NCBI GenBank assembly: GCA_928212115.1
Contig: CAKMRJ010003334.1
Coordinates: forward strand, 39,900,295-39,964,294
From: Lactuca virosa
Taxonomy: Eukaryota > Streptophyta > Magnoliopsida > Asterales > Asteraceae
DNA length: 64,000 bases
Direction: 5' to 3'
Of this stretch, positions 18,840-31,013 are shown piece by piece. The notes under the pieces are model-generated. The model did no database searches. It worked only from the letters and a program-made list of their open reading frames with translations, and had not been told where the DNA came from. Numbering within the stretch: position 1 is the stretch's first letter; the number at the start of each line of letters is the position of its first letter. Made by a program: the position numbers and the translations under genes.

Positions 18840-21800
18840 CTATTCTAATTCTTGGGTCTTTGATACAGGTTGTGGTATTCACATATGTTCTGATTTGCAG
18901 GGACTAAGAAGAAGTGAGAATGTGGAGCATGGGAAGATAAACTTGATCATGGGGAATAGGAAAGTTACACCTGTCACCAAGATTGGAGTTTATTCTTTGT
19001 TGTTAAGTAGTGGGTAAACATTAGATTTGAATAAATGTTGTTACTCGTCTGAAATGGCGAGAAATATTATTTCCTTTCATGGTTTGTACAAACAAGGTTT
19101 TACCTTTTCGTTTGATAATGAATGTGGTGGTATTAATGCTTTCTTTAATAATGTTCTTTATTTTAAAGCATTACCTTGTGATGGTGTGTATGAAACTGTG
19201 TCGGTTGTAGATAACCTAGGAAATAATGTGTTGTGCATCGATTCTTCCACTAGCTTGGGTAAAGCATCATTATGGCATTGTCGTCTTGGACATGTAAGCA
19301 AGAAACGCATAGGCCAACTCAAAAAGGATGGAGTCTTGGAGTCATTTGACCTAAAGTCAGATGATAGTTGTGAATCTTGTTTACTTGGGAAAATAACAAA
19401 GTCACCCTTCACTGGTACTTGTGCTAGGGGTGAGGGTTTGTTGGATCTCATACATACTGATGTGTGTGGACCCTTCAGAACCGCCACAAGAGATGCTAAC
19501 CGCTTCTATGTGACTTTTACTAATGATTTTACTAGATATGGATATGTCTACATAATCAAGCATAAGTCAGAAACCTTTGAAAAGTTCAAAGAGTTTAAAC
19601 TGGAAGTGGAGAATCAGTTGGACAGGAACATTAAGATGCTTCGATCCGATCGAGGTGGTGAGTATCTTAGTACAGAGTTCCTTGACTATCTTAAGGAATG
19701 TGGGATTGTCTCATAATTGACACCTCCCAGGACACCGCAGCTTAATGGTGTGGCTGAGAGGCGCAATTTGAACCTTGTTAGATGTGGTTCGTTCCATGAT
19801 GAGTCGAGCTTCACTACCAATATCATTCTGGGGGTATGGCTTAGAGACTGTCGCCCATATCCTAAATCTAGTCCCTACCAAAAAGGTTGCCAAAACACCT
19901 CACGAGATGTGGACTGGAAAAGTTCCCAATCTGGACCACATCAAGATTTAGGGTTGTGAGGCTTTCATGAGGCGCGAGACTCACGATAAGCTCGAACCTC
20001 GAAGTGAGATGTGTATTTTCATCGACTACCCACAGAAACCCTTTGGTTACCTCTTCTACAGACCCAATGATAACGTGGTCTTTGTAGCAAAGAAAGGATT
20101 CTTTCGCGAGAGAGAGTTCATAAGCCAAGGAAACAGTGGGAGGCAAATTAACCTTGAAGAAATTCAAGAGTTAAGTGGTGAAGGAACCTCAAACCCTAGC
20201 AATCAACCTGAGGAGGAAACTCCTGTTGATCCGACAGATGAGTCTGTACCTATGAGGCGTTCCACGAGAGTTAGGAATGCACCTGAGCATTACTATGGTT
20301 TCCATATTACTGCGGAAGGTGATACACTTATTAGTGATAGCACACTGGTAAGTCTGGATGAACCTAACAACTATACGGAAGCCATGGTAGGCCCTGAGGC
20401 TGCTAAATGGAAAGAGGATATGGACAGCGAGATACAGTCAATGTATGACAATCAAGTTTGGAACTTGGTTGACAATGTACCAGGTCGTAAGACAGTCGGG
20501 TGCAAATGGATCTTCAAGAAGAAGACCGACATGGATGGTAATGTACACGCTTATAAGGCGTGACTGGTTGTAAAGGGCTTTTCTCAAACTCCGGGAGTTG
20601 ATTATGATGAGACCTTTTCACCAGTAACTAAGATTAAGTCTATTAGGGTTATGTTAGCCATTGCTGCATTTCGTGATTATGAAATATGGCAAATGGATGT
20701 CAAAACCACTTTCCTTAATGGAAGGTTGGTTGAGGATGTTTACATGAGTCAGCCAGAGGGTTTTGTCAGTACAGAGTACCCTAATAGAGCATGTAAGCTT
20801 GAAAAATCCATCTATAGATTGAAACAAGGACCTCGCAGATGGAATCTTTGTTTCGATGAGAAAGTCAAAGAGTTTGGCTTTTCGAGGAGCGAAGATGAAT
20901 CTTCTGTATATGTCAAGGCTAGTGGGAGTATAGTTAGCTTTTTGGTATTGTATGTGGATGACATACTACTCATAGGAAATAACATCCCAACCCTGCAGGA
21001 AGTGAAGTCCTGGCTTGGGAAGTGTTTCGCTATGAAGGACCTTGGAGAAGTTGCCTATATTCTAGGGATAAGGATTTTGAGAGACAGGAGTAAAAGACTA
21101 ATTAGACTTAGTCAGAGCACCTATGTGGATAAAGTGTTGAAAAGGTTCAACATGCAGAACTCCAAGAAAGGTGAGTTACCGATCCAGAGTAACGCCAGAC
21201 TGAGTAAGACTCAGAGCCCGAGTACAAAGGCTGAAATAGCAGAGATGAGCCGAGTTCCGTATGGTTCCGTTGTAGGCTCGATCATGTATGCTATGACTTG
21301 TACTCGTCCTGATGTGGCCTTTGCATTGAGCATGGTCAGCAGATACAGGGGAATCCTGGAAAGGATCACTGGACTCCGGTAAAGAACATTCTCAAGTACT
21401 TGCGGAGGACTAAGGACTGGGTCCTTACCCTCGATGGGAGTGATGACTTGAGAGTAGTAGGGTATAGTGATGCTAGCTTTCAGACTGATAGGGATAATTT
21501 CCTCTCTCAGTCAGGCTGGGTCTTTACCTTAAACGGAGGAGCAATTTCTTGGAAAAGTTCGAAGCAGGAGACAGTGGTTGATTCAACTTGTAAATCAGAG
21601 TATATAGCGGCAAGCGACGCAGCAAAGGAGGCTATATGGCTAAAGAACTTCATTGGAGACCTTGGATTTGTACCAGCTATAAAGGAGCCTATGGAGATTT
21701 TCTGTGACAGCAATAGTGCGGTTGCCTTAGTCAAGGAACCGAGTGATCATGGCAGATCCAGACACATTGACAGAAAATATCACTTCATCAGACATCGAAT

Positions 21801-21942
21801 AGAAGAAGGACTCCTCGTGGCAAAGAGGGTATCATCAGATGAGAACCCAACAGATCTCCTCACGAAGGGACTGAGTAGAGTTAAGCATCTTCAGCATGCA
21901 AGGCGCATAGGGCTAAAGGATGATATTAGTTTTGGAAATTAG
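18840..21942 (+). pseudogene. Element A pol (protease, integrase, RT, RNase H)
   Basis: Protease: SWVFDTGCGIHIC. GAG-pre-integrase: WHCRLGHVSKKRIGQL with CESCLLGK. Integrase core: LIHTDVCGPF, LRSDRGGEY and LNGVAERRN in DD35E spacing. RT: CKWIFKKKTDMDGN, WQMDVKTTFLNG, YRLKQGPRRW and YVDDILLIGNN. RNase H: SEYIAASDAAKEAIWL and CDSNSAVALVKEP. In-frame stops lie at 19015, 19714 and 20561, and frame changes near 19800-19960 and 21370. The reading continues correctly past each stop, so decay is mostly nonsense change, in contrast to the indel-type decay of Athila and F. Copia subclade not assigned. Confidence 0.9.
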
Positions 21943-22770
21943 ATAGTTTTTGAAATTTGTAAAGTGTAATTGACATTTGATGATGAATAAAAGTTGTTGT
22001 TTATTTATGAGTAAAGTGTTTCTATCTTTTGTCAATCGTTTACTGTCATTTCATTTTGCATGTTTTGACTTCCAAAATAATTATGTTATGGTATATCATA
22101 TTATTCAAACTCTCCACAGTCGGTCATATGTTGGAAGTAGATATGAATCAAGAATGTCATGAGTTGGCTTGTAGATGTCTGTTGGACTTAGCAAGAGTTG
22201 CTACAACACTCATGAGTGCTCATAAGTACTGAGTATTGGATTCAACCCACGCTCACTTGTATCACTTCATGGAATTTATCTCGAGTGATCGTGAGACATG
22301 TAATATCATATAAGTCTTCAAACCTATAGATATGAGTTGTTGACTATGAGTTGGTTATACATTGATTGTACGAAAACACATTGGTAACTCGATGTTATAA
22401 AACGTGCCTTTGTGTATGATTCAACAAGTAGTAGAACAAGCATATGAGTCGAAGTTTATCTGTTCCTTCTTAGATTAGAAACGATATCTGGGCCCCTCAA
22501 TGATTTTGTTGTGACCTATGTACCGGGCTCGGTCAGAACTAAATTGATGTGTTCAATTAAGTTCTATGTCAAACAAATCGGAAATCGGGAAACAAACTGC
22601 TGGACGATAAGCACGACATTGTTCCATGTATTTATTCGGCTGATATCTAGAATAGAGGATTATATGATCACTTATCTAAAATGGCGTTCATAGTTCAACA
22701 GAGTTTTAAGAGCTAGGATTGCCGGTCGGTTCCTGAAGTCATGCTTGCAACTATAGTTATTAGACTTATC
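21943..22770 (+). other. 3' untranslated region of element A
   Basis: No gene. It is similar, as reverse complement, to 23893-24680 in B and 51769-52560 in H (for example the ACTCATGAGTGCTCATAAG region), so the 3' UTR is shared between the full-length and gag-only elements. Confidence 0.7.
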
Positions 22771-22782
22771 CAAGTGGGAGAC
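22771..22782 (+). promoter_or_regulatory. Polypurine tract of element A
   Basis: CAAGTGGGAGAC directly before TGTTGGATAAGG; mirrored at 23881 (B) and 51757 (H). Confidence 0.8.
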
Positions 22783-23143
22783 TGTTGGATAAGGTGTCTA
22801 AGTCCATAACTATATTTGAGATGTACTTGACCCGACCCGGCATGGTCCATTTGGGTTGCACTTCACCCGAACAATTTATATGGATAATCTTTTGATAATA
22901 GTATAAGTTATGATTTATTAATATATTATAAGTTCAATATATTAATTTGAAATCATATTATTTCAATTAGTATTGATCTAAATTATTAGAATTAATTTGG
23001 TGATCAAAAGTGTGACTAATTAAATATGGACTCTTGTATTTATATAGTGTGGGCTAATGCTTATTTAGAATGGGCTATTGCATAGTAAGTCCAAGGATAG
23101 TCCATGGAGCTTTAACCCATGGATCTCATGGAAATGAAAGATC
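22783..23143 (+). repeat. Element A 3' LTR, first part
   Basis: Matches 15610-15985 and stops at ATGAAAGATC, where element B begins. Confidence 0.88.
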
Positions 23144-23880
23144 TGTTGGGTTTTGAGCATTCTAACACTCCTATGGTGTACATGCAACCCTATAAACCTT
23201 GGATCTAGTTTTTCTATTATACATGCAACATTATTAACTATTCAAGGTTTATCCTAACTAGCATATTATGAAGCACCTATACTACAAAGTTCTAGTTAGA
23301 TGACATACCTTTTGATGTAGTGATGTCTTCAAGCTTTAAGAGCTTAGCCCCAATAGGTGGAAGCCTCAAATGGAATCACAAATCACCAAAACACCTTGGA
23401 AGAACTTGAGAGAATATGTATGCACACTAAAATCGGCCCACTCTATTTTCACACACTGTGCCAATTTGTGAAGCCAAGACCCCTTTATATATTATGGAGG
23501 ATTAGGGTTACATCCATGTAAACCCTAATACCCATGACCTTTCATATACATAGGATCCATGGGTTAAAAGCTCCATGGACCATCCATGAAAGCTTAGCCC
23601 AACCTAAATGAACTTGGCCCATTCCATTATATAAGAGTCCATATTTAATTAGTTCTTTTGATCATTAATTAATTCTAAATTAATTCTTGATCAATACTAA
23701 TTAAATAATATGATTCCATATTAATATATTAGAACTTATAATATATTATATAAATCATAAATCTACTTCTCAAAAGACTATCCATATAAATTGTGGCGGT
23801 GAAGTGCAACCCAAATGGACCATGCCGGGTCGGGTCAAGTACCTACCAACTATAGTTATGGACTTAGACATAATCCAACA
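23144..23880 (-). repeat. Element B 3' LTR
   Basis: Starts TGTTGGGTTTTGAG and ends ATCCAACA; 737 bp; related to the A LTR in reverse complement. On the minus strand a TATATAAAGGGG box lies at 23483-23495. Confidence 0.87.
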
Positions 23881-25519
23881 GTCTCCCACTTGGATAAGTC
23901 TAAAACTTTATTGAGTATGACTTCAAACCTAACTGGCAATCGTAGCTCTTAAAGCCACTGTCGAACTCTGACTTTGTCAATGACTTGTCCATTAGATAAG
24001 GGATCATCTTATTCCTCCTTCTAGATATCATATGGACTGAGACATGGATTATAATCATTCTCTTTGTCCATTTGTTGTTCCCGATTTTCGATTTATGATG
24101 ACTGACTGATTGAACAAATCAAATCATTCCTGGCTTGGCCAAGCACTCACATGTGTCATCGCTAAATCATCGAGGGGCCCACATATATCGCTTTTATCCG
24201 AAGGAAGGTAAAGGAATGGATAAACTTCGACTCATATGGCTTGTTTAACTACTTGTTGAATCATACACAAATGCACGTTTTATAACATCGAGTTACCAAT
24301 GCGTTTTCGTGCATTCAATGTATAACCAACTCATAGTAACAACTCATATCTCTAGGTTTTAAGAATATAAGATATTCGTCTCATGATCGCTCGTGATAAA
24401 AATCCATGAAGTGATTCAAATGAGCGTGGGTTGAATCCAATACTCAGAACTTATGAGCACTCATGAGTTTGTAGCACCACTTTGTCCACCAACTTGGACC
24501 TCTACAAACCAACCCATGACAGTCTTGATTTTATCTACTTCCAACATATGACCGACTGTGGATGGTTTGAATACTTAATCATTCAGGAAAGAGCGACTTA
24601 GTTATTCTGGAAGTCAAAACATGCAAAGTGAAACACCAGAATAAATGAATCAAACATGGTATCAAACCCTATGAATATAAATAAACACTTTTATTTATCA
24701 CCATACTGTTACTCATTTTTGTTTTCGGTTTTATCAACTTTATACTTGAATTAAAAAACACTAGTTGTCCCATGCTCCAAGCATGTACACTATGTTTTTC
24801 TTAAACGATTAGCTTTGCCATACACCAAGTATGCACTTTATGTTGTTCTATGATCCTTACTTGTGAAATAAACCAATTGAACATAATTTCAATGATTCTA
24901 ATTTCACACTCCCAAATCCTTATCGAAAAATGTGAGAATTTCAAATTCCTATCATTTATCGAATCTGTTTAGATTTTAAACTTATATGCACTGACCCTCC
25001 TGTAATGAATATGTACAAAGTCACAAAGACTTGTCAACAGTCATTATAAGGTATTCCAATGGAGATCAAACTCCATGGAACTAAGTCTCATATTCAAAGT
25101 ACATTGCTTTGGACATGCTTCTTGCATTAAGTTTTCTAATCTTACACAGATAACTTCCACCTATGGAGAAACCTCCATATTCTCATTTTGACTATCACTT
25201 CTGAATAAGAGACGCCTCTTTTCAGAATATGTCAATATGGTCCTTCCAAAATTAGCACTATACTTCCAGCTGTCCCTGAGCAACCAATCTTTGGTAAACC
25301 TCAGATTGTCCTCGACAATTGCTTAATCATTTTAGTCATATCCAATTCTAGACCTTTTCCTTCTTAATGCCTCTGGGCATTGGAAAAATTTAGAAATGAC
25401 CAATATTATAGCACATGAAATCGATCCTGTAACCAAATAAAAATGGTACACGATTCATGATGTCTCACATAAAGACATGATTCTAGACCAGTCTTTTGCT
25501 ACAATATTTTATTTGCCAT

Positions 25520-25577
25520 GTTTTCAAAATTTGACTATGCAAGAGGGATGCCGTAATCATAATCGAATTTTGAGAAC
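25520..25577 (-). ncRNA. Constant-loop hairpin H1, B 3' copy 1
   Basis: Arms GTTTTCAAAATTTGA (25520-25534) and TCGAATTTTGAGAAC (25563-25577), two C-to-T type mismatches, around AAGAGGGATGCCGTAATC. Confidence 0.55.
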
Positions 25578-25991
25578 GCATATATAGAATTTCCTTAAGT
25601 TGAACCAATCCAACTGAAATTCATATATATATCTTGACTAAAGATGATTAAGGTCTCAATTTAGCCTTTAGAACTGAAATGAGGTATATCCTCTCCCTTA
25701 ATTTATAGCAAACAACTTTTTCAATCCTTGCAGCCTCACGAATTGAACTTTTGTTTTCTATATAACATTGCTAACTTGCAACACTAACAATAATTCTCAT
25801 GCTCCCACTAACATGATGATTATTAGCATAACACTTATGCTCCCACTAGCTTTGACATGTACTCAGAAATCAGCTGGACTTCTAGAAAATCAATACTTTA
25901 TGACTTCTTACCAAAGTTCAGATTTCTGATACGAGATGCTTTGATAAAACTTTATCAAAATCATACACTTTCCTTAGATAGCATGCAGTGT

Positions 25992-26051
25992 GTCTAAACA
26001 ATTTCAGAACTATGAAAAGGGATCCGTAATCATAGTCTCAATTGTTTAGAC
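25992..26051 (-). ncRNA. Constant-loop hairpin H1, B 3' copy 2 with rewritten stem
   Basis: Arms GTCTAAACAATTTCAGA (25992-26008) and TCTCAATTGTTTAGAC (26036-26051), with inner CTATGA/TCATAG, around AAAGGGATCCGTAA. The outer stem is unlike those of the other copies yet nearly perfect. Confidence 0.55.
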
Positions 26052-27609
26052 CTTTTGCCATCTGCTTCAAATTACTTGGTGGAAAGTGTTTCCTCACCAT
26101 CATTTCATGAATCGGAGAGAAACTTATGACCCTTAGATTTTATGGTGTATGTGTTCTATCTAATGTGAATCGTCAAAACCATAGTCATAAGACAAGGATA
26201 ATGACCAAATCCAAACTCATATGGACTGACTTGTGCAATCTTAACTTCTTGCCACCTGGCAGTAAGGGCCTGCCATTGCTTCCAAGTTGTTATGCAAACC
26301 AATTGGAACTTTCAGAACTCCTATGCAAAGCCAACTTTAACTGGAATGGGCACAGAATATGTCAACACGATAGGTTATAAACCTCAAGTCGTGTGCTAGT
26401 GAAGAACCTCAGGTTTTTTCTTGATTAGTTCTTGAAATTCTTTTTAGGATCTTTAAGACTCCCATATCCTCTTGACCTATAAGACTATCTTGCCAAATAT
26501 TCAAGAGATAGTGCGGATTCTTTATCAAGACAAACACTTCACACCATTGGCCTTAGTTGGTCTTTGTTTTATCCAAAACATCACAACTTACCAATTTCAA
26601 ATGTACAAGAGTAGGACACTTTTACTCTTACATTTGACAAGTGTTTTAAACCTTTCTTTAAGATATGTCACTCAAGTTACAATCTTGGAGTATGACTCTA
26701 AGAATTGTTTTGGAACGACAGTATGACTCATCTTCCTGATCTCACCATTTCAACAATTCATGACTCCTCTTCTTAGTCATAAGAATGCACTAAGATGACC
26801 TTAGAGGACTAATTGTGATATGATTTCTATAATCATTTAAGATGATCACAAACATGATACTAAAGTACTTCCCATCTTTTCAGATTTGAGAAACTTTTTC
26901 TTTTTGCCTAATTTGATTCTTCCCATTCGTTCTGCCATACATTGAGGTTTTCCAATGTTTCAGAATTATACTTAAACTTGAAGTATAACCATATTTACTA
27001 AACTTTAGTAAATCAAATAGTCTTAACGAGATTTGTGGTGGACATGACCAGTGCACAAGAATGTGTACTCGATCCCTTTAGTCCTTCACTTGACTCACAC
27101 ATCCATGTGAACAAGTAATTAGTCTTGATTTTCCAATGCTTGAAAGTTTCATTCATCATACTATTCAAACTTGCATGATTCCAAGTTTCGGTCCAATTGA
27201 AACTTGGGGATGCAGGGAACTTTCCTGATTTGGTAAATTTAGACACTACCACAAATGAAAGAATCAAATCCATTTTCCAATATTGCTGTCAGTGGGAATC
27301 ATATAAGCAACAATTTTCACCACAAATGTCATTGTAAGGATACTTCAAATAAATAAAGTTAAACAATTTTCTTTATTTTAAAACTTTGCGGAAAAACTTA
27401 TCCTTACAATCCACATGGAAAATTGTTGTTATCTATTCCTTAGCAATATATCATAACTTCTTAAGCAACTGCTCAAAATTTGATGCGATCAAAATCCACC
27501 TTCGCGATCAGAATCAGCATATACTTCCTTTAATATTTCTCTCATTCTTGATTCTTAAAACATCAACATGTGACCCAGTCACATCATGTAATGAGGATCT
27601 CAGAATAGA

Positions 27610-28292
27610 ACTTAACAGAGTTAGATAATGGGCTACCTGATGTAGAGTCAAACTTATTGACTTTAACATCCTTAGGTAAATTTGGCAGCTTTGCAATCAA
27701 CGCCCCTTCCTTTGGCAAAATAAACATATGGACCCTTTGGTAATGGGACTATCTCAGACTTAGCCTTTCTCTTTACCATTTGGTCAACCGGGTGACTATG
27801 GCCAATCCCTTTCCATTGGGAAGGAGATGCTTTTTCTGGATTTCCAGTGTCACCATTGTCACTGTCCATAAAGTTTTTGGGAAGTTGATCTTCTAATCAA
27901 ATTGCTTTACTATCGATCCAAATCATTGCTGATTCGCAGCACCAAGCAAGTAAATAGATATGATCATTAAGTTTAATGTCATAGTCTGGTTCATAGTAGT
28001 CCCAAAGGAACTCACTATGTGACTTAGAAAGTGATTGATTGAACATCCAACTTTCTCAAGACTTTGACACCAACTCTCCCGGCTTGTCAATATGTGACTT
28101 CATCTCTAAGATGTGATCACACATAGACCTTGCTTGCCATTAGGGCTTGAGTGATCTTGAACTTGTGGGTTAGGAGAATAATTGGAGGAGGTGGTGAAGA
28201 GAAGTTGACTTCCATGAGCCAAACTCGGGAAGAAGTCATATTCATTAGGAAAGCTTGGTTTGGGGAAGATCATTGTTGTCTAAACCAGACAT
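27610..28292 (-). pseudogene. Element B gag remnant
   Basis: An ATG at 28292 lies 38 nt after hairpin H3, as in H and I, and reads MSGLDNNDLPQ before an in-frame stop after 15 codons. Downstream pieces align with H gag, for example a segment near 27869-27672 that contains KRKAKSEIVPLP, the counterpart of KRKASSEIVPCE in H. The zinc-knuckle region is frame-shifted and unreadable. It is a decayed copia-type gag; no other coding domain accompanies it. Boundaries are approximate. Confidence 0.65.
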
Positions 28293-28329
28293 CAACACTG
28301 GGAGAAACTCACGTAAAGTTGATTTAAGT

Positions 28330-28454
28330 CCTTAATATAACACCCAATATGATATATTAAGGCTAGGACCCAACAAACTATTTTATAACTTGGAAGAGGG
28401 ATGTCGTAATCCAAGCTTATAAAATATTTGAAGGTAGGTGAATGACGATTCACC
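28330..28454 (-). ncRNA. Three-hairpin module before gag of B (gag-proximal unit)
   Basis: H3: CCTTAATAT (28330-28338) with ATATTAAGG (28354-28362). H1: arms 28374-28391 and 28413-28430, loop GGAAGAGGGATGTCGTAATC. H2: GGTGAAT (28437-28443) with ATTCACC (28448-28454). Confidence 0.6.
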
Positions 28455-28663
28455 AATTTCCACCAGATAAACGAAATTGTATTATTAGGTTTTAATTGGT
28501 TTTGAAACTCCTAGATTTCTTTTGAGATTCATTGAACTTTTCAATTGCATGTTTTCAATCTCGAGTGTGCCTTCAGGTTTTGTGACTGGGATTGCCGAGG
28601 ATCACAAAACAAGGTGTGAAGTAACCATGCAAATATACTTGGTACCCTAATATTTATCCCTCA

Positions 28664-28778
28664 ATCGATGTGCCGGTTAACCACACGCGCTCCACCGATA
28701 CTATGATAAATATTAAGTACCCTTGCCTCTTTGTTAAATCCAGGTTAGCGTGCCGGTTAACCACACACGCTCCACTAA
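28664..28778 (-). ncRNA. Tandem GGTTAACC-loop hairpins of B, unit 1
   Basis: ATCGATG (28664-28670) with CACCGAT (28693-28699), and TTAGCG (28745-28750) with CACTAA (28773-28778). GGTTAACC at 28675-28682 and 28755-28762. Confidence 0.5.
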
Positions 28779-28844
28779 CGGTTTAAACAAAGTGCAAAGT
28801 GGAATTTCATGGATTACCCTTTGCCTACTTTGTTGACTTAAAGT

Positions 28845-28966
28845 CCTTAATATAACACCCAAAATGAAATATTAAGGCTAGGACCCAACAACCTATTTAT
28901 AACTGGAAGAGGGATGCCGTAATCCAAGTTATAAAATAGTTGAAGGTAGGTAAATGACGATTTACC
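28845..28966 (-). ncRNA. Three-hairpin module of B, duplicated unit
   Basis: H3: CCTTAATAT (28845-28853) with ATATTAAGG (28869-28877). H1: arms 28889-28904 and 28926-28942. H2: GGTAAAT (28949-28955) with ATTTACC (28960-28966). Confidence 0.6.
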
Positions 28967-29557
28967 AATTTCCACCATGAAAAACGAAATATAATTAAGT
29001 TTTAATTGGATTTGAAACTCCTAGATCTTTTGAGATACATTGAACTTTCAATGGCATGTTTGAATCTTGAGTGTGCCCTTCAGGTTTTGTGACTGGGATG
29101 CCGAGGATCACAAAACAAGGTGTGAATAACCATGCAAATATACTTGGTACCCTTAATATTTACCCCTCAATCGATGTGCCGGTTAACCACACACGCTCCA
29201 CCGATGCTATGATAAATATTAAGTTACCCTTTGCCTACCTTGTTAAATCAAGCTAGTGTGCCGGTTAACCACACACACGCTCCACTAACTGACTTAAGAA
29301 AGTGCAAAGTGTAATTTCATGGGTTAGCACCAAATTCACATTTTGCTAAGTAACTAAGATTGGGAATTTATAAATGTTTATTACTTAGTATTTGTCATTA
29401 ATACTTTTAATGAAGGGAGAATTATAGTCCTTGTCCTACCCGTTCGGCTAACGACCCTCCACCGGTCAAGGAAGCGGTGGGTGAGAGTGGATACCCCCTT
29501 TATAGACCGGCTTCGTGAATGAGGCCTACTAATGGTAAGACGACTTGCTCTTATAAT

Positions 29558-29558
<1 letters not shown>

Positions 29559-29594
<36 letters not shown>

Positions 29595-29606
29595 TATATA
29601 TATATA
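29559..29606. repeat. (TA)n microsatellite in the B leader
   Basis: Nearly pure TA repeat of about 48 bp; a similar tract is in the matching place of H (57045-57112). Confidence 0.9.
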
Positions 29607-29863
29607 AATATTATTAACTTATAATATTATAAAAGTATAGGGTTGAATTTTAACTTTTAAATTCTAAGGGCTAAACTTGGAATTGAAAGTATTCATGGGA
29701 AAAACTTTACAAATTCCAAAACTTGAGGGCAGTTTTTGAAACTATTAAAATATTTTCATTTCATAACTTATGAGTTTAATGGTTCATTAAAATGAAGACT
29801 CTTCATTTTTTATGTAACCTCTTATTCTTTAATAACACTTTTAAAGAAGTGACTCTTAAACAT

Positions 29864-30003
29864 CCATAACTTGAGGACAAGTTATGGAGTCATAATACTA
29901 TTTAATGAAAAAGACTCTTCATTTTTTTTTATGTAACCTATGACACTTTTATGAGTTTTAAGATTCATAAATGTGACCTTTATGTAACTTGAGGACAAGT
30001 TAC
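29864..30003 (-). ncRNA. CTTG-type leader hairpins of B
   Basis: CCATAACTTG/CAAGTTATGG around AGGA (29864-29887) and GTAACTTG/CAAGTTAC around AGGA (29984-30003). The outer pairs differ but match within each hairpin. A weaker copy is near 29717, another near 30163. Confidence 0.55.
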
Positions 30004-30520
30004 AAAAACACATTTATGAACTACCTCTAGATTAATTAGGATTGAAAACAACTAAAACACAAATTTTTTTTCATTAATCTAAACTAACTCATAAATCAAA
30101 GAAACACAAAAAAAAATAACTTATGGAGTTTAATGTTTTGTTTTATGATGAAATTTTTCATGTTCCATAACTTAAGAACAAGTTATGAAATTTTTTAAAA
30201 CATTAAGACCAAGTTTTGTAACTCCATAAAAAAATTTTGAATCAATTTTTTTTTAAACCTTTTCAAATCCATAACTTATGAGGTTTCAAAAAACTCTTTA
30301 GATCAAACTTTTAAAACTAATAAAATAATCATATCATTTTATCTTTACTAAATTTGACCTAATTCAACTCATATAGCAAATGATTCAAATTTTTACAAAT
30401 AATTAGTTTTTCACAAAAACAAGTAATTATCTTAAAATTTGACAAACGTCATATTTTTTTTCATTTTTTTTCAACTTTGAAAATAAAACATTTGCATCAA
30501 TATCATAGAAAACAACCCAT
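30004..30520 (-). other. PBS-proximal leader of B
   Basis: AT-rich, rich in A/T runs, no gene. The ACTCG-N-CGAGT doublets present at this place in A, C and H are absent here. Confidence 0.6.
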
Positions 30521-30533
30521 GGCTCTGATACCA
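30521..30533 (-). promoter_or_regulatory. Primer binding site of B, initiator tRNA-Met
   Basis: GGCTCTGATACCA, the reverse complement of TGGTATCAGAGCC, one base from the LTR at 30535. Confidence 0.9.
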
Positions 30534-30534
30534 C

Positions 30535-31013
30535 TGTTGGGTTTTGAGCATTCTAACACTCCTATGGTGTACATGCAACCCTATAAACCTTGGATCTATG
30601 TTTTCTCTATTATACATGCAAATATTAACTATTCCAAGGTTTCATCCTAACTAGCATATTATGAAGCACCTATACTACAAAGTTCTAGTTAGATGACATA
30701 CCTTTTGATGTAGCTTGATGTCTTCAAGCTTTAAGAGCTTAGCCCCAATAGTGTGGAAGCCTCAAATGGAATCACAAATCACCAAAACACCTTGGAAGAA
30801 CTTGAGAGAATATGTATGCACACTAAAATCGGCCCACTCTTATTTTCACACACTTGTGCCAATTTTGTGAGCCAAGGACCCCTTTATATATTATGGAGGA
30901 TTAGGGTTACATCCATGTAAACCCTAATACCCATGACCTTTCATTTACATAGGATCCATGGGTTAAAAGCTCCTAAAGCCACTGTCGAACTCTGACCTTG
31001 TCAATGACTTGTC
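30535..31013 (-). repeat. Element B 5' LTR, truncated, plus 40-bp tail
   Basis: 30535-30973 matches 23144-23575. It then jumps to a 40-bp piece of the PPT-proximal interior (30974-31013) and on to A-type LTR. Both joins share 4-5 bases with the partner sequence (AGCTC, TCCA), as expected for end joining. Confidence 0.8.

Larger units (their letters stand above)
23881..27640 (-). other. Non-coding 3' region of element B
   Basis: No gene. The first 12 bases are the PPT (minus-strand CAAGTGGGAGAC). The next 800 bp resemble the A 3' UTR. The rest is AT-rich sequence shared with H and I in the place where A has pol. Two constant-loop hairpins lie at 25520-25577 and 25992-26051, and one AGCATAA-CAC-TTATGCT palindrome near 25836. 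Confidence 0.7.
28320..29345 (-). repeat. Tandem duplication of the gag-proximal leader in B
   Basis: Two units of about 515 bp (28320-28835 and 28836-29345) both carry H3, H1, H2 and the tandem GGTTAACC hairpins. The second is nearer to the H and A sequences. Stem H2 reads GGTGAAT/ATTCACC in one unit and GGTAAAT/ATTTACC in the other. Confidence 0.8.
23144..31013 (-). mobile_element. Element B: gag-only copia-type element, minus strand, inside the A 3' LTR
   Basis: Left LTR (its 3' LTR) 23144-23880, PPT at 23881, about 3.7 kb non-coding, gag remnant, duplicated leader, PBS (30521-30533) and right LTR (30535-30973, truncated). A 40-bp tail (30974-31013) equals the region next to the PPT of B (from 23949), so the right side is a patchwork. 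No protease, integrase or RT text is visible anywhere in it. Confidence 0.82.

Noticed and set aside
26126..27628. Several 80-codon ORFs in B (26126-26380, 26472-26726, 27386-27628)
   Set aside because: Lie on the strand opposite to the element, no conserved counterpart in H or I, and no recognisable motif.
29559..29606. TA tract as promoter or origin
   Set aside because: Simple microsatellite, variable in the homologous place of H.
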